DNA of 64,000 nucleotides from Photobacterium sp. GJ3 (GTDB lineage Bacteria > Pseudomonadota > Gammaproteobacteria > Enterobacterales > Vibrionaceae), in the NCBI RefSeq assembly GCF_018199995.1, contig NZ_CP073578.1:1550001-1614000 (forward strand), written 5' to 3'. Below, one piece after another: positions 26,320 through 35,818 of this stretch. Made by a program: the position numbers and the translations under genes. The notes under the pieces are model-generated. The model had not been told where the DNA came from. It ran no database searches and worked only from the letters and a program-made list of their open reading frames with translations. Position 1 is the first letter of the stretch. Each line of letters opens with the position of its first letter.

Positions 26320-28365
26320 TTACCGTTTCCGGCGTAACCCAAATAATGCAAGAAGTGACAACGTCACCAAACCAATTGAGCCACCTTTCCGGGATACCGT
26401 TTCTTTTTCTTCAACACGCGGTTGTACCGTCGCATCAACACGAGGCACCAGCTTCACCGCGACTAAACGTTCATCACCTTCACACTCAGCAGACTTACTC
26501 AGACTTTTATAGCCAGTGTCGCATTTCAGTGCAGTTGCCGAGATCACACCCGCATCATTGATGCCTGTGGCCTGAGCAATGCGAAACTGGTTCGCTTTAC
26601 CACCCACAACATCATCATTCGTCAGGTCATCAAGCAACCAGGCTGATTTCGCTGGCAATGCATCCGTGACAACGTCACTACCGGACAGGTAAGTAAAAGC
26701 GCGTTGACGGCGCTGACGACCGTTCACCTGATTGACCGTTTCGGTATCGACCCAACCGACAATCTGGCCATTGTCATTGATCTCACTGGCGAACCCATTC
26801 GAACCCTGGAAGAACAGGCTGCTGACAGAGCTGTCCAACCAAGAGAAAGTATTATTGTTCACATCAAACAGGTACATTCTTTCTGCGAATGAACGTTCTT
26901 CAGAGCGGGCAGACTTGGCCACACCGATCACTTTGCCCTGCCCGTTAATATCTGTGGCAATGGTATAGCGATAGATACGATCGTTACCCGATTCAATATT
27001 CAGGTTCGGAATATAGGAAAATGTCCAGTCGTCTGCTTTCGGTGGCTGTGTGGTATCCACACCCTCTTTCAGTTTGTACACAGCAGCGCGGACCGCATAG
27101 TAATCGTTATCCACGGAATCTGTGGTGTAACCGACCATCACCGGTTTCTTATCTAGTTCACTTTCACCAACCAGTGCAACCGCACGGGCAGATGCCTGGA
27201 AAGAACGATTGCTGTCGTCCGGGTCGAGTGCAGGCCGGTCCGAAGGACGCGCGGCAAGCCGCTGCGCTTCCGGATTCGTTGAACCATCAACATTCCAGAA
27301 CACGGCATCGTTGGCAAACACCATAAACTGACAAGCCCAGGACGCCTGATCCGTGCCAAACAACTGGGCTGGATTTGAAGCCTTAGTTTTACAGTTATTC
27401 AGATCCCCCCGGCTGATTGGCACATCGTCTGGCAACTTGATGTTGTTATTCAGCTCAGACGGTGAAAATGCCGCGCTGCCGACCACCAGCAAGTTACCTG
27501 CCGGAAATTCAACGGCATCTGTTGCCAGCGTTTGTCCTGTGTGCTTCACCAGGTCATTGCCTGCAATCGGTAACAGAGAAACCATATTACTGCCCAAATT
27601 CACAAAGCCACGCTTATTGAACTGACGGGCATAGCGATTGTTTTGGGTAAAGTATGCTGAACTGGTGACGCCAAGCGCGTAATCACCCAGTGTCGAAGAT
27701 CCCACAGCACTCACCGCGCCGTTGGCAGAAACTTGGTCACCGCCATCCACCAGCGTCCCCAGTGACGGTGTCACAGCTGCATCATAACCGGTGGCGCTAT
27801 TCGCGAACGTTGTCACACGATCGAAAGCGTCTGAGCCGTTGTCGAGCATTGGCAGCGTATTGGCATAATAATTGTTCCGCCAGGCAAACTGCTCTTTGCG
27901 CAAGCCCCCGAAGCCCTGTCCGTCTTCGGGATTATCTGTGTTATACCCCGTACCAAAGAAACGGGTATTGGCCCAGCTATCGCAGGTATTAAAGCCGAGG
28001 GATGCATCACAATAACGCTCTAGAGACCACTGGTCGTTGATCTGCTGAAAGTTATCCAACTGATACGGGATTTCATCGCGAATATCGATACCATCACTAC
28101 CAAACCGGCTTTCACCAAACACTTTGTAGTTTGCTGCCGTACAGCTGGTTTCAAAGCATTTTTCACCGGAAGACTGGCTGATCCCCTGACCGTAAAACTG
28201 AACATTGTCTGTCAGTTCGCTTGTATTCTTATCGTAATATTGCAGTGCATCCACACCACTGCTGTCGCCAGAGACTTCAACGATGTCGTAGACAGCCGCC
28301 TGAGCCTGAGTCGCACTGGCGATCAAAACCGCCAGTGTCGAAAACGTAAACGTCTTATGTCGCAT
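26320..28365 (-). CDS. DUF3466 family secreted protein with GlyGly-CTERM tail
   Basis: This 681-residue protein has a signal peptide (FSTLAVLIASATQAQAAV), a long domain with repeated GINDAG/EINDNGQIVGW-type motifs (for example ASEINDNGQIVGW, QATGINDAGVISATA), and a C-terminal tail with GGSIGLVTLSLLALFGLRRKR features: a glycine pair, a membrane helix and terminal R-R-K-R. That tail fits GlyGly-CTERM, recognised by rhombosortase for processing after type II secretion. The repeats suggest a beta-propeller-like domain. The ATG overlaps the uup stop (TAATG), so translation is coupled. Three matS sites lie in the gene. Function unknown. Confidence 0.88.
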   Translation of the reverse strand: MRHKTFTFSTLAVLIASATQAQAAVYDIVEVSGDSSGVDALQYYDKNTSELTDNVQFYGQGISQSSGEKCFETSCTAANYKVFGESRFGSDGIDIRDEIPYQLDNFQQINDQWSLERYCDASLGFNTCDSWANTRFFGTGYNTDNPEDGQGFGGLRKEQFAWRNNYYANTLPMLDNGSDAFDRVTTFANSATGYDAAVTPSLGTLVDGGDQVSANGAVSAVGSSTLGDYALGVTSSAYFTQNNRYARQFNKRGFVNLGSNMVSLLPIAGNDLVKHTGQTLATDAVEFPAGNLLVVGSAAFSPSELNNNIKLPDDVPISRGDLNNCKTKASNPAQLFGTDQASWACQFMVFANDAVFWNVDGSTNPEAQRLAARPSDRPALDPDDSNRSFQASARAVALVGESELDKKPVMVGYTTDSVDNDYYAVRAAVYKLKEGVDTTQPPKADDWTFSYIPNLNIESGNDRIYRYTIATDINGQGKVIGVAKSARSEERSFAERMYLFDVNNNTFSWLDSSVSSLFFQGSNGFASEINDNGQIVGWVDTETVNQVNGRQRRQRAFTYLSGSDVVTDALPAKSAWLLDDLTNDDVVGGKANQFRIAQATGINDAGVISATALKCDTGYKSLSKSAECEGDERLVAVKLVPRVDATVQPRVEEKETVSRKGGSIGLVTLSLLALFGLRRKR
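26355..26367. other. matS: matS site (MatP binding)
   Basis: GTGACAACGTCAC, a perfect match, in the 3' end of the DUF3466 gene. Confidence 0.85.
26666..26678. other. matS: matS site (MatP binding)
   Basis: GTGACAACGTCAC, a perfect match, 311 bases from the previous site in the same gene. Confidence 0.85.
27762..27774. other. matS: matS site (MatP binding)
   Basis: GTGACGGTGTCAC, a perfect consensus match (R=G, Y=T), the third site inside the DUF3466 gene. Confidence 0.82.
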
Positions 28366-30293
28366 TAGGATTCCTTCTGCATTGCTTCTAGCTCTTCCCA
28401 GCGCTCAAATGCAGCTTCAAGTTCCTGTTCCGCCTCCGCAAGGCGTGACAGGGTCACTTTCGTGTCATCCGATGCGCTCTGGAAAAAGGCAGGATCATTA
28501 ATTTTCACCTGCAGTTCAGCAATTTCATTTTCCAAATCTTCTAAACGAGCCGGCAGATCTTCAAGTTCCTTCTGGAGCTTATAAGACAGCTTCTTCGCAG
28601 GCTTCGCCCGGTTGGCTTGCTGCCGCTCTTTGTTTTCGGTCTTCTTCTTTTCAGCCTCAATGGCTTCAGCTTGTGCTTTCGCACGTTGGGCAACTGAGTT
28701 AGCGCGTTGTTCCTGAGCATCATGGTAACCGCCAACATACTCATTCACGACACCCTGACCTTCAAAAATCCAGCTTGTGGTCACTGTATTATCCACAAAC
28801 TGACGATCGTGACTGACCAGAAGCAAAGTGCCTTGATAATTGGCAAGTATTTCTTCCAAAAGTTCCAGAGTTTCGATATCCAAATCATTCGTTGGCTCAT
28901 CGAGTACCAGCAAATTATTCGGTTTCAGGAAGAGTTTGGCCAGCAACAGGCGGTTTTTCTCCCCACCGGAAAGCGCTTTGACCGGCGTTCGGGCACGTTT
29001 CGGATGAAACAGGAAGTCCTGTAGGTATCCCAGCGCATGACGGCTACGGCCATTGACCATGACTTCCTGCTTGCCTTCTGCCAGGTTGTCCAGCACTGTC
29101 TTTTCCGGATCCAGAATTTCACGATACTGATCGAAATAAGCCACTTCGAGCTTGGTACCACAATGGAAATGTCCTTCGGTCGCCTGCAGCTCACCCAGCA
29201 TTAGCTTGAGTAAGGTACTTTTACCACAACCGTTCGGACCAATCAGTGCGATCCGATCGCCACGCATCACATTAAAGCTAAAATCTTTGATAATGGGCTT
29301 GTCATCGTAGCCATAGCTCAAGTGTTCAGCTTCAAAGACAACCTTACCGGAGCGACGCGCTTCCTGAAGCTGCATGTCGGCTTTACCCGTGACCTCACGG
29401 CGCTCGCTCCGCTCAACACGAAGCGCCTTCAGTGCACGTACCCGACCTTCATTACGGGTACGGCGTGCTTTGATGCCCTGACGAATCCAGGCTTCTTCCT
29501 GTGCAAGCTTCTTGTCAAACTCGGCATTCTGCTCGCTCTCCACGCGCAGCAACTCTTCTTTCGCATCCAGATACTTGTCGTAGTCTCCCGGGAAAGAGTT
29601 GAGCTGTCCGCGGTCAAGGTCAACAATCCGGGTCGACATCGAACGGATAAATGCCCGGTCATGCGAGATAAAGATGATAGAGCCCCGGAAATCTTTCAGG
29701 AAACCTTCCAGCCACTCGATCGTTGCAACGTCCAGGTGGTTCGTCGGCTCATCCAGCAGCAGAATATCGGGCTCACTGACCAGCGCACGGGCCAGCGCAG
29801 CTTTACGTTGCCAACCGCCCGACAGATCAGACAGTAATGTGGCCGGTTGAAGTTCAAGGTGCTCCAGAACCGCGGTGATCCGATTATCAAACTGCCAGGC
29901 ATCCGCATGGTCGAGTTGCTCCTGCACCTTTGCCAGACGTGCAAAGTTCGTTTCGCTGGCGTCGGAGGTAATCGCATCAAGCAAATGGTGATAATCCCGG
30001 AGCAAGCCACCCACTTCAGCCAAACCCTCGGCAACATAATCGAACACATTGCCTGCTGCATCTCGCGGGGGATCCTGTTCCAGACGAGCCACTTTCAACT
30101 CGCTCATCCGCTGAATACTGCCATCATCCAATTGGACTTCCCCAGCGATGACTTTCATCAGCGTGGATTTGCCAGCGCCGTTTCGGCCAACCAGACACAC
30201 TCTTTCATTCGGTTGCAGTAAGAATTCTGCGCCATCCAGTAAGGGATGGTCGCCATACGCCAGTTGGGCGTTGCTGATTTTAATTAATGCCAT
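28365..30293 (-). CDS. uup: ABC-F family ATPase Uup
   Basis: This 642-residue soluble protein has two ABC domains and a C-terminal coiled coil (about residues 545-640) that binds DNA in E. coli Uup. The first domain has GRNGAGKST, LSGGWQRKAALARAL and LLLDEPTNHLD. The second has GPNGCGKST, LSGGEKNRLLLAKL and LVLDEPTNDLD. An ABC-F linker with RQGIKARRTRNEGR lies between. ABC-F proteins act on the ribosome or, for Uup, also in replication repair and transposon excision. It overlaps the upstream glutaredoxin gene by 14 bases and the DUF3466 gene by 1, so it is part of one operon. Confidence 0.95.
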   Translation of the reverse strand: MALIKISNAQLAYGDHPLLDGAEFLLQPNERVCLVGRNGAGKSTLMKVIAGEVQLDDGSIQRMSELKVARLEQDPPRDAAGNVFDYVAEGLAEVGGLLRDYHHLLDAITSDASETNFARLAKVQEQLDHADAWQFDNRITAVLEHLELQPATLLSDLSGGWQRKAALARALVSEPDILLLDEPTNHLDVATIEWLEGFLKDFRGSIIFISHDRAFIRSMSTRIVDLDRGQLNSFPGDYDKYLDAKEELLRVESEQNAEFDKKLAQEEAWIRQGIKARRTRNEGRVRALKALRVERSERREVTGKADMQLQEARRSGKVVFEAEHLSYGYDDKPIIKDFSFNVMRGDRIALIGPNGCGKSTLLKLMLGELQATEGHFHCGTKLEVAYFDQYREILDPEKTVLDNLAEGKQEVMVNGRSRHALGYLQDFLFHPKRARTPVKALSGGEKNRLLLAKLFLKPNNLLVLDEPTNDLDIETLELLEEILANYQGTLLLVSHDRQFVDNTVTTSWIFEGQGVVNEYVGGYHDAQEQRANSVAQRAKAQAEAIEAEKKKTENKERQQANRAKPAKKLSYKLQKELEDLPARLEDLENEIAELQVKINDPAFFQSASDDTKVTLSRLAEAEQELEAAFERWEELEAMQKES

Positions 30294-30528
30294 GAGTCTT
30301 TAACCAATTCGACAGTTCGCTGGCATCAAAAGGCCAGCCAAGCTCAGAAACAGAACCATTGATATTCAGGGAAACCACAGGAATAGTGACGCCGTAACGA
30401 GAAAACAGATCGTCATCGAACGCAATATCAATCACGCTGACCTGCCCGGCAACACCGACTTCTGTGAGCAGCGCATATGCCTGCTCACAGAGGTGGCACC
30501 CTTCTGTACTGTAAAGGATGATAGACAA
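30280..30528 (-). CDS. Glutaredoxin family protein
   Basis: This 82-residue thioredoxin-fold protein has the redox motif CHLC (STEGCHLCEQA, residues 11-14) and the cis-proline TIPVV, the hallmark of glutaredoxin/DUF836 proteins. It is small and single-domain. It lies between rlmL and uup on the same strand, overlapping uup by 14 bases, which is a conserved arrangement in Vibrionaceae. The physiological substrate is unknown. Confidence 0.88.
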   Translation of the reverse strand: MSIILYSTEGCHLCEQAYALLTEVGVAGQVSVIDIAFDDDLFSRYGVTIPVVSLNINGSVSELGWPFDASELSNWLKTHGIN

Positions 30529-30561
30529 GAAAAAATCCCTTAAATCTCAAACACAGGCGAT

Positions 30562-32706
30562 TCAGGCATCGCCATCCTTATGGGTGATAATCCAGCAGTT
30601 ATGAATCTGCTGATTTCGTGCAAAGTCCTGCGGTAATGTGGAAGCAGAGATATTCTTCGCCTGCAGGCCCAGCTCAGCAAGCTTCTCGAGATCCATTTTG
30701 AAATGGCGCTTATTATTCGAGAACACAATCTCTCCGCCCGGACGCAACATCCGCTTCAGATTTTCCATCAGCATGATATGGTCGCGCTGCACATCAAAGC
30801 TTTGTTTCATGCGCTTCGAATTCGAGAACGTTGGCGGATCAATAAAGATCAAATCAAAGGACTCATCCACTTCCTGCAGCCACTGCAGACAATCCGCCTG
30901 AATATATTCATGCTGACGGCCCACCTGGCCATTCAGCGCCATGTTTTCCTGTGCCCAACGCAGATAGGTATTCGACATATCGACGGTTGTCGTCGACTTC
31001 GCACCACCACAGGCCGCATGGACAGTCGCAGAGCCGGTATAAGCGAACAGATTCAGGAAATCTTTGCCTTCCGCCATTTCACCCAGTCGCCGACGGGTAA
31101 TCTTATGGTCGAGGAACAGGCCCGTATCCAGATAATCAAACAGATTGACCTGAAGTTTTACGCCGTACTCCATTACAGTCATGTAACGTGAGGCATTAGA
31201 CAGCTTCTGATATTGACTCTTCCCTTTCTGGCGTTCCCGAACCTTCAGAACCACCTTATCGCTCTCAACGCCAGTCACCTGAATCGTTGCACGCATGATA
31301 TCCATCAACCGGCGACGGGCAGTTTCTTCCGGTACTGATTTCGGTGCTGCGTATTCCTGAATCACAATATGATCTTTGTACTTATCAATCGCAGCATTGT
31401 AATCCGGCAAGTCAGCGTCGTAGACGCGGTAACAGTCCAGCTTTTCTTTTGCAGCCCACTTGTCCAGTTTGGCCAGATTCTTCTTCAGACGATTCGCAAA
31501 ATCCGGAGCAACCTGCTTCTCTTCGAGCTGCCCTTCATCCGCACCTTCAACCTGCTTCACACCACCGGCCGTAATCAGGTAAGTTTTCAGGACACAATCC
31601 AGCGCACCATTGCGCAGCTTGAATTGTTTGTCGGCTCGCATCCGCAAACAGCTCAGCAGTTCGTTGGACGATGAATAAATGGAAGCCACAGAACCCGCAA
31701 ACGCCAGTTTCAGACGATTCCCGAACTCCGTATACAGAGAAATCAGCTCAGGCGTTGTGCCCAAACGCTCACCGTACGGCGGGTTACACAAAATCACACC
31801 GGCTTCAAAGCCATTCGGCTTGACCAGTTGCGTGGCGTCACCGTATTCAAAATCGATGAGCTCACTGACACCAGCGCGGCCCGCATTGTCTCTGGCCACA
31901 CTCAGCATGCGTCGGTCTTCTTCCCGGCCGAAGAAACGGCAGGTGACTTTACCGACACCACGGCGTGCTTTCACGGAAGCTTCAGCGTGAATCTCTCTCC
32001 ATGCTGGCTCATCAAAGTCGTTTAAGGCTTCAAAGCCCCAGCGCTTGCGTTTCAGGCCTGGCGCAATATCTGCCGCAATCAACGCGGCTTCAATCAACAG
32101 CGTGCCGGAACCACACATCGGATCCAGCATCGGTTGCTCAGGTGTCCATCCGCTTTTCATCACTAACGCTGCAGCGTGTGTTTCACGCAGCGGGGCTTTA
32201 CCCGCCTCGGTCCGGTAACCGCGCTGATGCAAGCCACTGCCCGCCATATCCAGTCCGATAATCGCTTTTTCACCCGATAAACGAACATGAATCCGCAGGT
32301 CCGGACGCTCACGGTCGATGGTCGGACGCTGTTCATTGCTTTTCACAAAGCGATCCACAATGGCATCTTTGACTTTCATCGCACCGTACTGGCTATTGCG
32401 GATTTCGCGGTTGGTCCCGTTAAAATCAACAACAATACGTGTCCGGGAACTGAAGTATTGCCCCCAGTGAATCGCTGTCGCACCCAGATAAAGATCCAGG
32501 TCATTTCTGACATTGAATTCACTCAGCACCTGAACAATCCGTGAAGATACACGGGTCCAGAGGCAACACCGGTATGCTGTATGCTGTTCAGCAGAAAAAC
32601 GGACCCCGGCATGCACGACTTTGACCTGTGATGCACCCAGTTGTGTCAGTTCATCGGCAAGGAGATTTTCCAGGCCACGGGAAGTAATAGCGAGATATTG
32701 GTTCAT
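30562..32706 (-). CDS. rlmL: 23S rRNA G2445/G2069 methyltransferase RlmKL
   Basis: This 714-residue bifunctional enzyme has an N-terminal THUMP domain, an RlmL methyltransferase (m2G2445; catalytic NPPYGERL, with [14 protein letters not shown]) and a C-terminal RlmK methyltransferase (m7G2069; [21 protein letters not shown]). The length fits E. coli (702). I start at 32706, where [20 protein letters not shown] begins as in homologues. A longer frame runs 78 codons upstream but has no homologous content. The gene heads the rlmL-grx-uup-DUF3466 unit. Confidence 0.95.
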   Translation of the reverse strand: MNQYLAITSRGLENLLADELTQLGASQVKVVHAGVRFSAEQHTAYRCCLWTRVSSRIVQVLSEFNVRNDLDLYLGATAIHWGQYFSSRTRIVVDFNGTNREIRNSQYGAMKVKDAIVDRFVKSNEQRPTIDRERPDLRIHVRLSGEKAIIGLDMAGSGLHQRGYRTEAGKAPLRETHAAALVMKSGWTPEQPMLDPMCGSGTLLIEAALIAADIAPGLKRKRWGFEALNDFDEPAWREIHAEASVKARRGVGKVTCRFFGREEDRRMLSVARDNAGRAGVSELIDFEYGDATQLVKPNGFEAGVILCNPPYGERLGTTPELISLYTEFGNRLKLAFAGSVASIYSSSNELLSCLRMRADKQFKLRNGALDCVLKTYLITAGGVKQVEGADEGQLEEKQVAPDFANRLKKNLAKLDKWAAKEKLDCYRVYDADLPDYNAAIDKYKDHIVIQEYAAPKSVPEETARRRLMDIMRATIQVTGVESDKVVLKVRERQKGKSQYQKLSNASRYMTVMEYGVKLQVNLFDYLDTGLFLDHKITRRRLGEMAEGKDFLNLFAYTGSATVHAACGGAKSTTTVDMSNTYLRWAQENMALNGQVGRQHEYIQADCLQWLQEVDESFDLIFIDPPTFSNSKRMKQSFDVQRDHIMLMENLKRMLRPGGEIVFSNNKRHFKMDLEKLAELGLQAKNISASTLPQDFARNQQIHNCWIITHKDGDA

Positions 32707-32932
32707 GAGTTTCTTTTCATACAAATGTTGACGGCGATTATAACTGATATCCCCGCCAAACGCCTGTATCACAACAATCAGCCGCACTTTTTTTGAAAAG
32801 TATCCTCGCAAGCGATTTGAAAACCACCAACCTGCATCCTTCAGGGACTGAAACAGCTTTGCTCTCTTGCCCTTCAAAGCACTGCACCCGCTCATTTTGC
32901 CATCGACAGATGTCAAGCAACCCGAAACCATC

Positions 32933-32948
32933 GTTTCCACAGGGAAAC
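32933..32948. repeat. Palindrome GTTTCC-N4-GGAAAC, copy 1
   Basis: GTTTCCACAGGGAAAC, flanked by ATC on the left and AAA on the right. It lies 230 bases upstream of rlmL. Confidence 0.7.
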
Positions 32949-33021
32949 AAATTGATGGAAGTCACTGAAAAAACAAGCAGAACATCAAGTCTGTAAGCGC
33001 CCACACTAAAGCCCCACAATC

Positions 33022-33037
33022 GTTTCCTAAAGGAAAC
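33022..33037. repeat. Palindrome GTTTCC-N4-GGAAAC, copy 2
   Basis: GTTTCCTAAAGGAAAC, with the same ATC flank as copy 1, 89 bases further on. Confidence 0.7.
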
Positions 33038-33187
33038 AATAATATTTAGTCATTTATTATCAATGCATTATGATTGGTAAAGATACAGATTCAGCCAGGT
33101 TCATCAGAACAAGGAACATTCGCCGGCTCTTCAAAGATGGTAAGCGCTCGCCTCGGTGCTGGCTTTGTATAGACAAGGACATCATTC

Positions 33188-33202
33188 TTTCCCGCTAGGA
33201 AA
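33188..33202. repeat. Palindrome TTTCC-N5-GGAAA, copy 3
   Basis: TTTCCCGCTAGGAAA, spacer one base longer than in copies 1 and 2. Confidence 0.6.
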
Positions 33203-33211
33203 TCATCGATT

Positions 33212-33228
33212 ATTTCCCATCAGGAAAT
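33212..33228. repeat. Palindrome ATTTCC-N5-GGAAAT, copy 4
   Basis: ATTTCCCATCAGGAAAT, 24 bases after copy 3 and with the same spacer length. Confidence 0.6.
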
Positions 33229-33804
33229 ACAAAGCATGGCTCACTTTCACCTGTGTTTCTGAATTACAAAATAGAGGAAAACGAGGAAATATTGACACCT
33301 GTAGACAAAAAAAGACGCTGGATGATTGGCAATTTTTTGCCATTCTGTGACAAAAAGAGGCATGAAAAAGTGCAAAAATTTACTGTATTTTGACTTGGTT
33401 GCCACTTTTTCACGGGTACGGCATGCTGGTTATTCGCCCGATTGGGTGAAAAATCCCTCTGACAAGCCGCTCTATACCCCCAGGGATCTCTAACGGATGG
33501 GGACATTCACATGAGGTTTGTTTTCGTAACCTCGCTATGCGCTACCCGATTTTCGAATGGCAAATGAGATAGAACACATTCGCAGTCATCCCTGCATCAA
33601 GACATTGTCGGGCTTCTGTATGAACACAGATTGATTGAAGTCTCTTAAGAATCAGAAAATGGGGGGCAGATACAGTAACTGGTCAGTACTGTTCACAACA
33701 TTGAAATTCAGATGATTGGCGTAGATTCAGGGGAGGAATTCGTGCGTTCAGGGTGGTAGATTGGTTTCAAAGAGGATACAGGCGGGACACGCCCAGGCCG
33801 GCTT

Positions 33805-34344
33805 TTAACCGACTAAAGCGAATCCCAGCTCCTGATTGAGCTGCACCGGCTGCATTCTGTCGTTCATCACCTTAATGACACAACAAAAGTCCAGATCTTT
33901 CCCGACAGCCAGGCGATGCGCATTGACATCAGCCAGCATACACAGGCTCGCACAGCCACTATTCTCGATCACTAAATAGGCAGCCGAACCAAATTCGGTG
34001 TCCAGCATGATGATTTCACCGTTCTGAGGGCTATATTCCCTCTCCTGCTGGGTGAAGAACCAGCTTTTCGGCATCATCGGTTTGTGAAAGCGGCTTGCCG
34101 CCACGGCGTTTAATGCCAGCTCAACCTTACGGGGTGCAGAAAGCGACAGCGCTTGAATGTTTTCAAGAAATGTTTGATACGTGCTGGCATCATCCACGGT
34201 GAATTCACCGCGGGTAAATGCACAGCTGACCAAATGCTTGCTCGGAATGGAAACGCGGAAAACCATCTCTTCGCCCAGATCGAGCATTAGAGAGTCATTC
34301 TTCTGGTCGTAATACCACGTCCACGAATTGTTTGGTTTTAACAC
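33805..34344 (-). CDS. zapC: Cell division protein ZapC
   Basis: ZapC binds FtsZ and promotes bundling of Z-ring protofilaments. The 179-residue protein begins MLKPNNSWTWYYDQKNDSLM, matching the E. coli ZapC N-terminus, and keeps the PKSWFF and IKVMNDRMQPVQLN segments. I start at GTG 34344: GGAG sits 6 bases upstream, and the next possible start, TTG at 34356, overlaps that ribosome site. It lies downstream of pyrD on the same strand, as in E. coli, with a MITE-like element and the pyrD terminator in between. Confidence 0.92.
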   Translation of the reverse strand: MLKPNNSWTWYYDQKNDSLMLDLGEEMVFRVSIPSKHLVSCAFTRGEFTVDDASTYQTFLENIQALSLSAPRKVELALNAVAASRFHKPMMPKSWFFTQQEREYSPQNGEIIMLDTEFGSAAYLVIENSGCASLCMLADVNAHRLAVGKDLDFCCVIKVMNDRMQPVQLNQELGFALVG

Positions 34345-34505
34345 GGTAGGCTCCAATGTCAGTATTCAGACTGTAATCAAAGCAAGAAAATGAGTACGTA
34401 AAGGGAATTGTACTAAGCAACTGATAAATTAAAAGGGGAAAAAACTTAAGAGATCATGAGGTTATAATGTGTAATTTTGACAATTTCGAGTGTTTTATCA
34501 TGCTT

Positions 34506-34667
34506 ATACCAATCAAAGTAAGTCAATGATCAGAAATAGCGCAGGGAAAATGTTTGAGAATAAGGCGGATTGTTTAGATCAGTAGTCATTCTACAATCAA
34601 AAAATCTAACGCAGTGATCGAACATTTGAACAAGCTAGGATGGCCAGTGATTTACTGCGATTGGTAT
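34506..34667. repeat. MITE-like palindromic element with ATACCAATC ends
   Basis: This 162-base element starts ATACCAATC (34506-34514) and ends with its exact complement GATTGGTAT (34659-34667). The inverted ends continue imperfectly for about 27 bases, and the centre forms a hairpin (GTAG/CTAC near 34585). It has no coding capacity. The end sequence is familiar from short repeats in Vibrio, Photobacterium and Shewanella. It lies between zapC and pyrD. Confidence 0.7.
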
Positions 34668-34674
34668 TTCATAT

Positions 34675-34703
34675 GAAAAAACGCTCACAAAATCGTGAGC
34701 GCT
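34675..34703 (-). terminator. pyrD intrinsic terminator
   Basis: A stem CGCTCAC with GTGAGCG (loop of 6) is followed on the minus strand by TTTTTT. It directly abuts the MITE-like element. Confidence 0.8.
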
Positions 34704-34728
34704 TGTCTGAGCATCTGAAGGTTATTCT

Positions 34729-34741
34729 GTGACGGCGTCAC
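34729..34741. other. matS: matS site (MatP binding), intergenic
   Basis: GTGACGGCGTCAC, a perfect match, 13 bases beyond the pyrD stop. It is the only perfect site in this window that lies outside a gene. Confidence 0.88.
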
Positions 34742-34753
34742 AAAAAGATTGGA

Positions 34754-35773
34754 TTAACGCAGATCGCAATGCATCACGATGTCTTTGACCAGCTTAGGAC
34801 CGTGATAAATAAAGCCTGAATAAATCTGAACCAGGCTTGCACCTGCCAGTAGCTTCTCACGGGCAGAAATGGCGGAATCAATGCCACCAACGCCGATAAT
34901 CGGGATCTGGCCTTTCAATTCATGATTCAACATCCGAATCACTTCCGTGCTGCGATGCTGCAATGGACGGCCACTCAGGCCCCCTGCTTCATCACAGTGC
35001 GGCATGCCTTGCACCAGTGTACGGTCCAGGGTTGTGTTCGTCCCGATCACGCCATCGATCTCATTTCGAACCAAGGAATCCGCAATCTGGATCAGTTCGT
35101 GATCTTCAAGATCCGGTGCGATCTTCAGCGTCAGAGGGACATAGCGATTATGTTTCGCTGCCAGTGACTTCTGACGTGCTTTCAACTGCGTCAGCAAATC
35201 GTCCAGCGCCTCACCATATTGAAGCGTTCGCAGCCCAGGCGTATTCGGGGAAGAGATGTTCACAACGATATAGCCAGCATGCTCATAAACCTTATCCATA
35301 CAGATCAGGTAATCCTCGGCACCCTTCTCTACCGGTGTATCTTTATTCTTACCGATATTAATGCCGATGATGCCGTCGTACGTTGCTTTCTTCACGTTTT
35401 CGACCAGATAATCCACCCCATGGTTGTTAAAACCAAAGCGGTTGATAATGCCTTCAGCAGGTTTAACACGGAACAGACGAGGCTTGTCATTGCCAGGCTG
35501 AGCTTTCGGGGTGACCGTGCCTACTTCTACAAAGCCAAACCCCATGGCACCAAACGCATCGATGCATTCGCCATTTTTATCCAGACCAGCAGCCAGACCG
35601 ACAGGGTTTTTAAAGCGGAGTCCCATCACTTCAACAGGACGTTCAGGGAGGTGTTGACGGTAAAGAATATCGAGAGGTGTACCGGTGAAGCGAGAAAAGT
35701 TCTTAATAGCCAAATCATGCGCTTTTTCAGGGTCTAACTGAAACATGGCCGAACGCGCGAGGCGGTAAATCAT
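34754..35773 (-). CDS. pyrD: Dihydroorotate dehydrogenase (quinone), class 2, PyrD
   Basis: PyrD oxidises dihydroorotate to orotate in pyrimidine synthesis and passes electrons to the quinone pool; it is FMN-bound and inner-membrane-associated. The 339 residues begin with the amphipathic membrane helix [20 protein letters not shown], typical of class 2. FMN and substrate motifs include [35 protein letters not shown] (with the catalytic serine) and [16 protein letters not shown] precedes the start. The upstream gdh terminator overlaps this leader. Confidence 0.97.
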   Translation of the reverse strand: MIYRLARSAMFQLDPEKAHDLAIKNFSRFTGTPLDILYRQHLPERPVEVMGLRFKNPVGLAAGLDKNGECIDAFGAMGFGFVEVGTVTPKAQPGNDKPRLFRVKPAEGIINRFGFNNHGVDYLVENVKKATYDGIIGINIGKNKDTPVEKGAEDYLICMDKVYEHAGYIVVNISSPNTPGLRTLQYGEALDDLLTQLKARQKSLAAKHNRYVPLTLKIAPDLEDHELIQIADSLVRNEIDGVIGTNTTLDRTLVQGMPHCDEAGGLSGRPLQHRSTEVIRMLNHELKGQIPIIGVGGIDSAISAREKLLAGASLVQIYSGFIYHGPKLVKDIVMHCDLR

Positions 35774-35782
35774 TATACCTCC

Positions 35783-35811
35783 TTAAAAAAAAGCCCCGTA
35801 TAAACGGGGCC
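35783..35811 (-). terminator. gdh intrinsic terminator
   Basis: A 7-bp stem GCCCCGT with ACGGGGC (loop TTAT on the minus strand) is followed by eight T. It lies between the gdh stop and the pyrD start. Confidence 0.88.
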
Positions 35812-35818
35812 ACATTAT

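Larger units (their letters stand above)
32707..33804. other. 1.1-kb intergenic region with palindrome cluster, no recognised gene
   Basis: No open frame here has a recognisable domain or a convincing start. It contains four TTTCC/GGAAA palindromes (32933-33228), a palindrome GGCAA/TTGCC at 33328-33341 and a 10-bp inverted repeat TGAAAAAGTG/CACTTTTTCA (33363-33372 and 33403-33412). The rlmL promoter should lie in its left part. Confidence 0.6.

Noticed and set aside
30562..32940. Longer RlmL start at 32940
   Set aside because: The extra 78 residues have no family similarity, and the known N-terminus begins at 32706.
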